7,677 nt of DNA from Actinomycetota bacterium. Lineage in GTDB: Bacteria; Actinomycetota; UBA4738; HRBIN12. Position numbers and translations under genes: made by a program. Under the pieces are notes generated by a model. That model had not been told where the DNA came from and searched no databases. It saw only the letters and a program-made list of their open reading frames with translations. Where the stretch lies: assembly GCA_005885325.1 (NCBI GenBank), contig VAYX01000040.1:1-7677 (forward strand), written 5' to 3'. Below, piece after piece: positions 1-6,209 of this stretch; within the stretch, counting starts at the first letter, position 1, and each line of letters opens with the position of its first letter.

Positions 1-916
1 TCACCACTTGTTCCGTGCCGACCCCCATGCGATCCAGGACGGCAAGGAAGTGCGTGCGGGTGGGGTTCAGCCCGACGCGGCGGATGGTGAGCTCGCCCCC
101 GGTGAGGGCCGCCGCGGCCACCAGGAAGGCGGCGGACGACACGTCACCCGGCACCTCCGCCTCGAAGCTCTCGTGCTGGAACCGGGAGACGGAGACGCTA
201 CCGTCCCCCTGGCCGACGGGGGCGCCGAGCCGGCGCAGGGCTCGCTCCGTGTGGTCCCGGGTCCGGGCGGGCTCCACCACCGTGGTCTGGCCGTCCGCCG
301 CTATGCCGGCGAGGAGGATCGCCCCCTTCACCTGAGCGGTGGGCTCGGCCAGCTCGTGGTGGGCCCCTCGGAGCGGGCCGCCGTGGACCTCCACGGGCGG
401 ATGGCCGTGGTCGGTGTGAACCGAGGCGCCCATCGCTCGGAGCGGCACGGCCACCCGCTCCATGGGTCGGCCTCCAAGGCTCTCGTCACCGATCAGCCGG
501 CAGGGGAACGGCGAGGCCGCCAGGACCCCCATGAGCAGCCGCATCGTCGTGCCAGAGTTGCCGCAATCGAGCGGCCCTCGAGGCTCATGGAGCTGGTCCC
601 TTCCCTCACCCTCGATGACCAGCTCCCCTTTCTCCTGCCCCGGACCAACCCTGCCGTCGACCGTCAACCGGGCGCGTGCGTCCGGGTCTTCGGGCGTCGA
701 ACCCCAAGCTTCGAGCCGAGGTCGAGCCCCGGCTCCTACCACGGCTGCCAGGCATCGAGCGCTCGACCTCACGTCGAGGGCCTCGGGAAGCCCTACCAAC
801 CTCGACGTTCCCCTGGCCGTCGCGGAGAGGATCAGCCACCGGTGGGCGATGGACTTGTCTCCGGGGACCGAGGCCTCGCCCTGCACCGATCCACCCGGCT
901 CGACCAGGATGCGCAC
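1..916 (-). CDS. aroA: 3-phosphoshikimate 1-carboxyvinyltransferase (EPSP synthase), C-terminus cut by window edge
   Basis: EPSP synthase transfers the enolpyruvyl group of PEP to shikimate-3-phosphate, the sixth shikimate-pathway step (cytosolic). My translation of the minus strand is open from the tyrA stop to base 1, giving about 305 residues of a family usually near 430. Visible family motifs, numbered from the GTG at 914-916, are PGDKSIAHR (18-26, substrate-binding Lys/Ser/Arg), CGNSGTTMRLL (118-128), then GDESLGGRPMERV, TAQVKGAILLAG, RTRDHTERAL, and PGDVSSAAF, whose Asp matches the catalytic Asp313 of E. coli. The later KESDR block with the second catalytic acid lies outside the window. 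I chose GTG 914-916 because AGGGGG sits 5 bases upstream; GTG 920-922 is the alternative and adds two residues. The gene follows the tyrA stop by 9 bases, so it is probably cotranscribed. About 25 to 30 extra residues (around 66-97) precede the GNSGTT motif. No stop or frameshift is visible. Confidence 0.95.
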   Translation of the reverse strand, partial: MRILVEPGGSVQGEASVPGDKSIAHRWLILSATARGTSRLVGLPEALDVRSSARCLAAVVGAGARPRLEAWGSTPEDPDARARLTVDGRVGPGQEKGELVIEGEGRDQLHEPRGPLDCGNSGTTMRLLMGVLAASPFPCRLIGDESLGGRPMERVAVPLRAMGASVHTDHGHPPVEVHGGPLRGAHHELAEPTAQVKGAILLAGIAADGQTTVVEPARTRDHTERALRRLGAPVGQGDGSVSVSRFQHESFEAEVPGDVSSAAFLVAAAALTGGELTIRRVGLNPTRTHFLAVLDRMGVGTEQVV

Positions 917-921
917 GAGCA

Positions 922-927
922 CCCCCT
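922..927 (-). promoter_or_regulatory. Ribosome binding site for aroA
   Basis: On the minus strand the tyrA stop codon runs straight into AGGGGG, which lies 5 bases before GTG 914-916. This purine run favours that GTG over the GTG at 920-922, whose first base is itself part of the run. Using the end of tyrA as the site would make aroA translation dependent on tyrA translation (inference). Confidence 0.5.
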
Positions 928-2020
928 ACGCCAGCCGGACCGGCTCGAACCCCTGCCCCTCGAGGGCCCGGGCCGCGTCGTCGGCAGCCGCGGACGCCAC
1001 GGTCAGGTGGACGGTGCCTCGTCCTCCTTCCGGGGAGTGCACGATCTGGAGGTCCTCGATGTTCACACCGGCGGCCCCGAGGCACGCGGTGAGGTCGGCC
1101 AGCGCTCCCGGCCGGTCGGGGACGGCCACCTGGAACACCGACACCCCCGTCCTCACCGTGGGCTTGGCGGCGAGGGTCAGACGCGCCTCCTTCGCCTCGG
1201 CGAACGCTTGCTCGACGTCGCGGCCCGATCCGGCAAGGACCATGTCGCGGATCTCCGACAGCCGCTTGGCGTACAGGTCGATGGCCTCCGCGATCTGCTC
1301 CCGGTTGGCCAGGAGGATGTCGCTCCACAGATGCGGGCTGGAGGCCGCAAGGCGAGTGAGGTCCCGGAACCCTCCCGCGGCCAGCAGCAGGATGTCCGGC
1401 TCGCCCGCCTCCTCCGTGGCCGCCAGGCTCATCAGCGCGGTCGAGGCCACCTGCGGTAGGTGGCTGACCATGGCCACCAGCCGGTCGTGGCGGAACGGGT
1501 CCATAACCACCGGCCTGGCCCCGACCTTCTCCGCCCACGCCGAGACCCGTGCCGTCGCGGCCTCCCCCGTGGCCGGCGAGGGGGTCAGGACCCACACGAT
1601 CCCGTCCAGGACCGAGGGCGAGGCCCAGTCGGGCCCCGAGCGCTCCGAGCCCCCCATGGGGTGGCCCCCCACGAACCGCAGCCTGTCCCCGGGCTGGACG
1701 GTCCCCTCGACCTCGACCAACACCTGAGACTTCACGCTCCCCACGTCGGTGACCACGGCGTCCGGGGCGGCGGCCAGCGCCTCTCCTGCGAGCCCCGCGA
1801 TGCTCGGCACCGGGGTGCACAGGAACACGAGCGTGGCCTCCGCCACCGCTTCCGCGAGGGTGGCCCCCGGCCGCAGCCCCGCGCGCTCCGCAGCCCGGGC
1901 CAGGACGTCCGGATCGGCGTCGAACCCCCGGACCTCCTCCCCCGCGGCTCGAGCGGCCATGGCGATCGAGGTGCCGATGAGGCCCGTCCCCACTACGGCC
2001 ACTCGCTCACCCGAGGTCAT
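926..2020 (-). CDS. tyrA: Prephenate dehydrogenase with C-terminal ACT domain
   Basis: The 364-residue cytosolic enzyme oxidatively decarboxylates prephenate to 4-hydroxyphenylpyruvate in tyrosine synthesis. An N-terminal Rossmann fold shows GTGLIG at 11-16 and an acidic residue at the end of strand 2 (GFDAD, D34), which favours NAD+ over NADP+. TDVGSVKS (91-98), GGHPMGGSERSG (118-129, with H120) and VSHLPQVAS (185-193, with H187) are the prephenate-dehydrogenase active-site blocks. GGFRDLTRLA (216-225) follows in the helical dimerisation domain. Residues about 294-364 form an ACT domain (FQVAVPDRPGALADL onward), so tyrosine feedback control is likely from family knowledge but not shown here. 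The ATG at 2018-2020 lies inside the aroH end, a 14-base overlap, with GGAG 10 bases upstream, consistent with coupled translation. Length and domain order are normal for Gram-positive TyrA. Confidence 0.96.
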   Translation of the reverse strand: MTSGERVAVVGTGLIGTSIAMAARAAGEEVRGFDADPDVLARAAERAGLRPGATLAEAVAEATLVFLCTPVPSIAGLAGEALAAAPDAVVTDVGSVKSQVLVEVEGTVQPGDRLRFVGGHPMGGSERSGPDWASPSVLDGIVWVLTPSPATGEAATARVSAWAEKVGARPVVMDPFRHDRLVAMVSHLPQVASTALMSLAATEEAGEPDILLLAAGGFRDLTRLAASSPHLWSDILLANREQIAEAIDLYAKRLSEIRDMVLAGSGRDVEQAFAEAKEARLTLAAKPTVRTGVSVFQVAVPDRPGALADLTACLGAAGVNIEDLQIVHSPEGGRGTVHLTVASAAADDAARALEGQGFEPVRLA

Positions 2021-2375
2021 CGCGCAGGGACTCCGCCCCGTCGAGGTACGTGTGCGCCACCCGGTCCGGCGGACGATCCGTGTAGAAGTGCATGAGGACC
2101 CGGACCACCCTCGGCATCGCGCCCTCGACCGGGATCTCGCGGGCGCAGAGCAGCGGCACGTCGCCCAGGCCCATCTTTCGAGCCGCCTCCGCCGGGAACG
2201 CCGATCGCAGATCGTCCGTAGCGGTGAAGAAGACGCTCACGATGTCGCCGCCGGCCACACCGTTCCGCTCGAGCATCGCCGCCAGCAGCCGCTCCGTGGC
2301 GGACAGCACCGATCCGCTGGCGTCCTCCGCCACGCGGATGGCCCCCCGGGCCGCACGGACCTTCTGATCTGCCAT
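2007..2375 (-). CDS. aroH: Chorismate mutase, AroH class
   Basis: This 122-residue monofunctional chorismate mutase converts chorismate to prephenate, the branch point to tyrosine and phenylalanine. It is the trimeric AroH fold of Bacillus subtilis, not the helical AroQ type. Recalled B. subtilis active-site residues all have counterparts at a constant small offset: Arg7 to R10 (ARGAIRV), Phe57 to F60, Cys75 to C77, Glu78 to E80 (LLCAREIPVEGAMPRV, 75-90), Arg90 to R92 and Tyr108 to Y110 (HTYLDGA). The enzyme should therefore be active. The ATG at 2373-2375 is the first in frame and has only a weak upstream purine stretch. Its product prephenate is the substrate of the overlapping downstream tyrA, so the pair forms a two-step tyrosine module. 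The 60-base gap upstream is the largest clear gap within the run. Confidence 0.95.
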   Translation of the reverse strand: MADQKVRAARGAIRVAEDASGSVLSATERLLAAMLERNGVAGGDIVSVFFTATDDLRSAFPAEAARKMGLGDVPLLCAREIPVEGAMPRVVRVLMHFYTDRPPDRVAHTYLDGAESLRDDLG

Positions 2376-2384
2376 GGGTCGCTC

Positions 2385-2407
2385 GAGTCCTCAGGCTACA
2401 GGGACTC
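2385..2407. repeat. Short inverted repeat in the rluB-aroH gap
   Basis: GAGTCC at 2385-2390 and GGACTC at 2402-2407 form a 6-bp stem with an 11-base loop in the gap 2376-2435. A second, GC-only short inverted repeat (GCCGG...CCGGC) lies closer to the rluB stop. Neither is followed by a T run on the minus strand, so I do not call a terminator. I see no convincing -35/-10 pair in the gap. The structure may be chance. Confidence 0.25.
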
Positions 2408-2435
2408 AGGTGGCCGGCGCCCCGGCGCGAAAGCT

Positions 2436-3155
2436 CTACAGCCCCGCCGCCCGGTACAGGTCCCGCACCTCCGAGGTGGTGAGGTCTCGGCGTTCGCCCG
2501 GACGAAGCCGGCCGAGGCCCACAGGGCCGACCCGCAGACGGATCAGCCGGCGAACCGGCAGCCCCACGGCCGCGAGCATCCGCCGTACCTCGCGCTTGCG
2601 GCCCTCGGCCATGACCACTCGGATGGCGCCCTTGCCCCCGGATCGAGCGATCGAGCGTGCCGCCACGGCTCGGGCCGGGCCGTCGTCGAGCTCCAGGCCT
2701 CGGCGAAGCCGCGCGATCTGCTGCGTCGTCGGCGTGCCCTCCACTTCGGCCAGGTACTCCTTCTCCACACCGTGCCGGGGATGCAGGAGCCGGTTCGCCA
2801 GCTCGCCGTCGTTCGTGAGCAGCAGGAGCCCTTCGGTCTCTCGGTCGAGCCGTCCGACCGGGAACACCCGGACATCCGTCGGCAGGTACGCCCCCAGGTC
2901 CGTCTCGGCGTGGCGGTCGCGCAACGTCGTCGTCACCCCCGCCGGCTTGTGCAGCGCGAGGTAGCGCAGGCCCGGGTCGACGCTCGCCCGGCGACCGTCC
3001 ACCTCGACGACGTCTCGCGATGGGTCCACCCGGTCGCCAAGGACGGCGACCCGGCCGTTCACGCTGACCCTGCCCTCGCGGATCAGGTCCTCGGAGGACC
3101 GGCGCGAGCCGAACCCCGCCCGGGCCAGGGTCCGCTGCAACCGCTCCTCGGGCAT
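2436..3155 (-). CDS. rluB: rRNA pseudouridine synthase, RsuA/RluB/E/F family
   Basis: This 239-residue enzyme isomerises a specific uridine to pseudouridine in ribosomal RNA. Residues about 1-48 form an S4 RNA-binding domain (ERLQRTLARAGFGSRR, then REGRVSVNGRV). The catalytic domain begins with LALHKPAGVTTT (67-77) and carries the family signature GRLDRETEGLLLLTNDGE (101-118), with D104 as the catalytic aspartate, followed by EKEYLAEVEG and the basic EGRKREVRRM block (184-193). RluB (23S rRNA) is the usual assignment for a gene next to scpAB, but RsuA, RluE and RluF share these motifs, so the target uridine is inferred. The ATG at 3153-3155 comes 11 bases after the scpB stop. Its Shine-Dalgarno is poor (CTCC-rich just upstream, GGCGAG about 14 bases away), so coupling to scpB translation is likely. 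An in-frame extension upstream would only read antisense-quality sequence across scpB. Confidence 0.93.
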   Translation of the reverse strand: MPEERLQRTLARAGFGSRRSSEDLIREGRVSVNGRVAVLGDRVDPSRDVVEVDGRRASVDPGLRYLALHKPAGVTTTLRDRHAETDLGAYLPTDVRVFPVGRLDRETEGLLLLTNDGELANRLLHPRHGVEKEYLAEVEGTPTTQQIARLRRGLELDDGPARAVAARSIARSGGKGAIRVVMAEGRKREVRRMLAAVGLPVRRLIRLRVGPVGLGRLRPGERRDLTTSEVRDLYRAAGL

Positions 3156-3166
3156 GGGCGGAGGAG

Positions 3167-3730
3167 CTACTCGCCTCCCGCCTCGGCCCCGGCCTCGTCC
3201 CCCGCGGCCTTGCCGAGCAACGGGGCGAGCGGGGGGAGCGCGGAGAGCGAGGGAAGCCCCAGGCGTTCCAGGAAGTCGGGGGTCGTCCCGTACACCATCG
3301 GTCGGCCCGGTCCTTCCTCCCGGCCCACCTCGGCCACCAGCCCCCGGTCCACCAGGGCCCGAAGGACGCCCTCGGAGTTCACCCCCCGGATCCCCGCGAT
3401 CTGGTGCCGGGTCACCGGCTGCTTGTAGGCCACGATGGCCAGGGTCTCGAGCGAGGCCTTGGTCAGGCGGGCGTGCCGGGAGGAGAGCACGTACTGCTCG
3501 ACGAACGGCGCCGCGTCGGGATGGGTGGTCAGGCGCCATCCGCCCGCAACGTTTCGAAGGACGATGCCCGAGCCCCGCTCCTCGTACCACCGGGCGAGCT
3601 CCTCGCACAACTGGTCCACCTCGCGCCGATCCATCTCCAGGGATTGGCCCAGCACGGTCGAGGAGACCGGCTCGTCGGAGACGAACAGCAGCGCCTCGAG
3701 CGCCCGCGTCGCATCGGGCCGCTCACTCAT
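3167..3730 (-). CDS. scpB: Segregation and condensation protein B
   Basis: ScpB is the dimeric winged-helix subunit (kite protein) that binds ScpA on the SMC condensin complex and supports chromosome compaction and segregation. The 187-residue product shows the N-terminal ALEALLFVSDEPVS (10-23) and the highly typical second-domain segment LTKASLETLAIVAYKQPVTR (89-108), followed by IAGIRGVNSEGVLRALVDRG (111-130). It then reads VGREEGPGRPMVYGTTPDFLERLGL, the classic end of the core. The tail is rich in Ala, Gly, Glu and Pro and is probably disordered. I chose ATG 3728-3730 because it forms an ATGA overlap with the scpA stop and starts directly before the conserved region; an ATG 18 bases upstream is possible but lies inside scpA. 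AGGG lies about 10 bases upstream of the chosen start. Confidence 0.96.
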   Translation of the reverse strand: MSERPDATRALEALLFVSDEPVSSTVLGQSLEMDRREVDQLCEELARWYEERGSGIVLRNVAGGWRLTTHPDAAPFVEQYVLSSRHARLTKASLETLAIVAYKQPVTRHQIAGIRGVNSEGVLRALVDRGLVAEVGREEGPGRPMVYGTTPDFLERLGLPSLSALPPLAPLLGKAAGDEAGAEAGGE

Positions 3731-4479
3731 GGCTCGGTGCCCTGCCACTCGACGTCGATCTCGCCGAACGTCTCCGCCTGCGCCAACCCCACCTTTCCCT
3801 CCCGGAACAGCTCGAGCAGGGCGAGGAACCTGACCACCACGTGGATCCGCTCCTCGCAGTCGGCCACCAAGTCACGGAAGCTTGCTCGCCCCAGCCGTCC
3901 CAGGGCATCGGTCACCGCACTGACCGCGTCCTCCATCGAGTATCGGATGGGGGTGACGTGGTACAGGTCCAGGGACGGCGGCGGCCGCAGCAACGTCGCG
4001 GCCATTCGGGCCAGGTCCTGGGCCGAGACCCGCTCGAGCACGTCGGGGTACAGGTGCGCGAACTCCGGCGGCGGGCCGGCGTCGCGGGAGTGATGGAGCG
4101 CTTCCTCCTCCATGCGCCCGGCCAGGTCGCCGGCCACCTGGCGGATGGCGGCGAGCTCAAGGCTTCGCGCGTAGGCGAGGTCGGGGGATATCCCAAGCAT
4201 GTCCTCCTCGTCCAGCACTTCCGGCCGCGGCATGAGCCTCCCGACCTTCAGCTCCAGCAGGACGGCGCAGACGGCCAGGAACCACGTCGCCTCCTCTAAG
4301 GTCCAGTTGTCCGCCTGCTTGGAGTACGCGAGGTACAGATCGGTGACGCGTCCGACGGAGACGTCGCACACGTCAACCTTCTGGTCCAGGATCAGGTCCG
4401 CCAGGAGCCGGAACGGCCCCGCGAACGCCGGCAGCTCGACGGTGAACCTGCCGCCGCCGTCGGCCCGCTCGTCGCTCAT
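3727..4479 (-). CDS. scpA: Segregation and condensation protein A (kleisin)
   Basis: ScpA is the kleisin that bridges SMC heads and recruits the ScpB dimer in bacterial condensin. The 250-residue length is normal. The N-terminal domain carries FAGPFRLLADLILDQKVDV (19-37), a variant of the usual FEGPLDLLLxLI, and EEATWFLAVCAVLLELKVGR (62-81), the helix that contacts the SMC neck. The middle (about 95-175) is the ScpB-binding linker. The C-terminal winged helix runs from about 185 to the end, with RFLALLELFREGKVGLAQ (217-234), which binds the SMC cap. ATG 4477-4479 overlaps the trpS stop as ATGA. There is no strong Shine-Dalgarno, so translation probably depends on trpS. A longer upstream reading in this frame is a shadow of trpS. 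The smc gene is not in the window. Confidence 0.96.
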   Translation of the reverse strand: MSDERADGGGRFTVELPAFAGPFRLLADLILDQKVDVCDVSVGRVTDLYLAYSKQADNWTLEEATWFLAVCAVLLELKVGRLMPRPEVLDEEDMLGISPDLAYARSLELAAIRQVAGDLAGRMEEEALHHSRDAGPPPEFAHLYPDVLERVSAQDLARMAATLLRPPPSLDLYHVTPIRYSMEDAVSAVTDALGRLGRASFRDLVADCEERIHVVVRFLALLELFREGKVGLAQAETFGEIDVEWQGTEP

Positions 4480-5576
4480 GCGAGGTTCATCGCCCGTCGG
4501 ACGGCCTTCATCGTCTCCTCCACGACCGGCCGGACCTTCGCCGCGCCCTCGGCCAGGACCTCGTCCACGATCTCCGGCGTTCGCTCGAGCTCGGCGCGCC
4601 GCTCCCGGAACGGGCGGTAGTACTCGACGATCCGGCCGGCCAGGTCGAGCTTGTCCTCGACGCACCCGAGCGCGCCCGAGCGGCAGTTCGCGTCGATCCA
4701 GGCGACGTGGTCCGGGGGCGAGAACAGTCGCTGCAGCGTGAAGATCGGGCAGATCTCGGGCCGTCCGGGATCGCCCAACCGGATCTTCTTCGGGTCGGTG
4801 ATGAAGGTCCGCACCTTCGCGGTGATCTCGTCCGGCTCGTCCGAAACGCCGATGAAGTTGTCCAGCGACTTCGACATCTTCCGGCCGTCGGAGCCGGGGA
4901 TGAGCGGCGACTCGGACAGCAGCGGCTGGGGTTCGACCAGCACGGGTCCGTACAGCCGGTTGAACCGGCGAACGATCTCCCTGGAGATCTCCAGGTGCGA
5001 CACCTGGTCCTCCCCCACTGGCACCAGCTCGCCCTTCACGATCGTGATGTCCGTGGTCTGCAGCAACGGGTATCCGAGGAGCCCGTAGTTCGCGATGTCG
5101 CGTTCGGCCAGGTCGCGGAGGCGCTCTTTGTACGTGGGCACCCGCTCCAGCCATCCGAGCGGGGTGATCATCCCGAGCAGCAGGGCGAGCTCGGCGACCT
5201 CCGGGACGTCGGACTGGCGGTAGACCGTGGCCTTGGCCGGATCGATCCCCGCGGCGAGCCAGTCGAGCACCAGGCCACGGATCCGCTCCGGCAACAGCTC
5301 GGTCCGGTCGTAGTCGGTCGTGAGCATGTGCCAGTCCGCGATGAAGAAGAACGCGTCGTGCTCGTCCTGGAGCTTGCGCATGTTGAGGATGTTGCCGAAC
5401 CAGTGCCCGATGTGGAGGGGGCCGGTCGGCCGGTAGCCCGTCAGGACCCTGGCCCTGCGCGCGGTGTCCTGGGGCGATGTGGAGGGAGCCTTCGTGTCGA
5501 TGCCGCGATGATACTGCCGGGACCGGGAGGCTCCCGGAAGGATCAGCAGTTCGCGGCGCCGGCCACCACCGTGCAC
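4476..5576 (-). CDS. trpS: Tryptophanyl-tRNA synthetase, Fe-S-motif subgroup with altered fourth ligand
   Basis: This class I synthetase charges tRNA-Trp with tryptophan using ATP. From the GTG at 5574-5576 the product is 366 residues. The signature motifs are LHIGHW (54-59, HIGH) and GRKMSKS (231-237, KMSKS). Between them lie FFFIADWHMLTT, LLQTTDI and VPVGEDQVSHLEISREI, typical of TrpRS. The C-terminal region matches the Thermotoga maritima type that binds a 4Fe-4S cluster (C-x22-C-x6-C-x2-C, from memory). Here it reads C276-x21-C298-x6-C305-x2-D308, so the fourth cysteine is Asp. The start is uncertain: homologues begin just before RVLTG (residue 43 here), but no ATG, GTG or TTG occurs in any frame between the upstream stop and that point. 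The GTG used here overlaps the M50 gene by 34 bases; the nearest other option is a non-standard codon such as the ATC at 5499-5501. The stop overlaps the scpA start. Confidence 0.93.
   Translation of the reverse strand: MHGGGRRRELLILPGASRSRQYHRGIDTKAPSTSPQDTARRARVLTGYRPTGPLHIGHWFGNILNMRKLQDEHDAFFFIADWHMLTTDYDRTELLPERIRGLVLDWLAAGIDPAKATVYRQSDVPEVAELALLLGMITPLGWLERVPTYKERLRDLAERDIANYGLLGYPLLQTTDITIVKGELVPVGEDQVSHLEISREIVRRFNRLYGPVLVEPQPLLSESPLIPGSDGRKMSKSLDNFIGVSDEPDEITAKVRTFITDPKKIRLGDPGRPEICPIFTLQRLFSPPDHVAWIDANCRSGALGCVEDKLDLAGRIVEYYRPFRERRAELERTPEIVDEVLAEGAAKVRPVVEETMKAVRRAMNLA
5523..5537. repeat. Perfect short palindrome in the trpS leader
   Basis: CCGGGAGGCTCCCGG is an odd palindrome with seven paired bases on each side of a central base; as RNA it would fold as a 6-bp stem with a 3-base loop. 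It lies 5 bases beyond the M50 stop and upstream of the TrpRS core. There is no T run after it on the minus strand, so it is not a standard intrinsic terminator. It might influence trpS initiation, but its length is compatible with chance in GC-rich DNA. Confidence 0.4.
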
Positions 5577-6187
5577 ACCGCGCGGACCAGGCCGTTCACG
5601 ATGCTCAGGAACGGACCGCCGAGCAAGAAGAAGATGGCCAGCATGAACAGCACGATGTACTGGTCCAGGCCCTGATAGATCTCCCGGACCCTGGGCGACA
5701 GGACCCGGGCCAGCAGCTTCGAGCCGTCGAGGCCGGGCACCGGCATGAGCTGGATCACGAACATGAACACGTTCACCAGGAGCCAGGCGTAGGCGAAGGT
5801 GGCGGCTTCGCCGGTCAGGCCGAACCGGAGCGCGATCCCGGCAACGGCCGCCAGCACCAGGTTCGCCCCCAGTCCTGCGAAGACGACGATCAGCGAGTCC
5901 CGCTTCGGGTTGCGGAGGTACCTCGCGTCGAGCGGCATGGGTTTGGCGTAGGCGAACACCGGGATGACGAAGCCGGCCTCGGCCGCGACCAGGATCAGGG
6001 CCAGCGCGGGCAGGATGATGGTCCCGAAGGGGTCGATCAGGGGCCGAGGATCCAGCGTGAGCCGTCCCCACCGCCGGGGGCTGGGATCGCCCAGGCGGTC
6101 GGCGGCGAGCGCGTGCCCGTACTCGTGCAGCACGAGGCTGGGTACCAGCGCCACCAGGAGATAGAGCGCGAACTTCAGGCTGTCCAC
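5543..6187 (-). CDS. Site-2 protease family membrane metalloprotease (peptidase M50)
   Basis: This 214-residue integral membrane zinc protease belongs to the short S2P group that has no PDZ domain. The zinc-binding motif HEYGH is at 21-25 (H21, E22, H25) within the first hydrophobic segment, and the third ligand is D154 in MPVPGLDG (148-155). Further hydrophobic segments lie at about 54-80, 98-121, 129-149 and 177-200, so about five to six membrane spans are expected. AGLGANLVLA (104-113) is the usual conserved Gly/Asn turn. Such proteins cleave transmembrane substrates, but the substrate here cannot be read from sequence, so no gene symbol is given. The start is GTG 6185-6187, 22 bases after the nucleoside phosphorylase stop and preceded by a good GGGAG. 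Small M50 proteins next to trpS and scpAB are common in actinobacterial-type genomes (recollection). The C-terminus ends in Cys just before a small palindrome. Confidence 0.92.
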   Translation of the reverse strand: MDSLKFALYLLVALVPSLVLHEYGHALAADRLGDPSPRRWGRLTLDPRPLIDPFGTIILPALALILVAAEAGFVIPVFAYAKPMPLDARYLRNPKRDSLIVVFAGLGANLVLAAVAGIALRFGLTGEAATFAYAWLLVNVFMFVIQLMPVPGLDGSKLLARVLSPRVREIYQGLDQYIVLFMLAIFFLLGGPFLSIVNGLVRAVCTVVAGAANC

Positions 6188-6192
6188 GGCGG

Positions 6193-6197
6193 CTCCC
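6193..6197 (-). promoter_or_regulatory. Ribosome binding site for the M50 protease
   Basis: GGGAG on the minus strand lies 5 bases before the GTG at 6185-6187 and supports this non-ATG start. A second purine block, CGGAGG, lies a few bases further upstream in the 22-base gap after the nucleoside phosphorylase stop. Confidence 0.6.
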
Positions 6198-6209
6198 GAC
6201 CTCCGCCCG

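Noticed and set aside
8..1459. A 483-residue plus-strand open frame opposite aroA and tyrA
   Set aside because: It is antisense to two genes with clear motifs, is dominated by Arg, Gly, Pro and His, and has no recognisable domain. Long antisense frames are expected at this GC content.
606..1820. A 404-residue minus-strand open frame overlapping tyrA and aroA in another phase
   Set aside because: The Gly/Arg-rich shadow overlaps both genes, whose own frames carry full sets of family motifs.
2641..2657. Tandem GATCGAGC repeat in rluB
   Set aside because: Two copies of an 8-mer within coding sequence, encoding an ordinary Ser/Ile/Ala/Arg stretch; too short to be meaningful.
1749..3428. A 559-residue plus-strand open frame opposite tyrA, aroH, rluB and scpB
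   Set aside because: Low-complexity Arg/Ser/Pro/His composition with no motifs, lying opposite four well-supported genes.
4480..5154. Upstream extension of the scpA frame across trpS
   Set aside because: The conserved ScpA sequence begins just after the ATG at 4477-4479, which forms an ATGA overlap with the trpS stop. The extension reads as Arg/Gly-rich out-of-phase trpS.
5577..6071. Upstream extension of the trpS frame across the M50 gene
   Set aside because: The residues are out-of-phase M50 sequence with no similarity to a synthetase domain. Only the short stretch to GTG 5574-5576 is kept, because no closer start exists.
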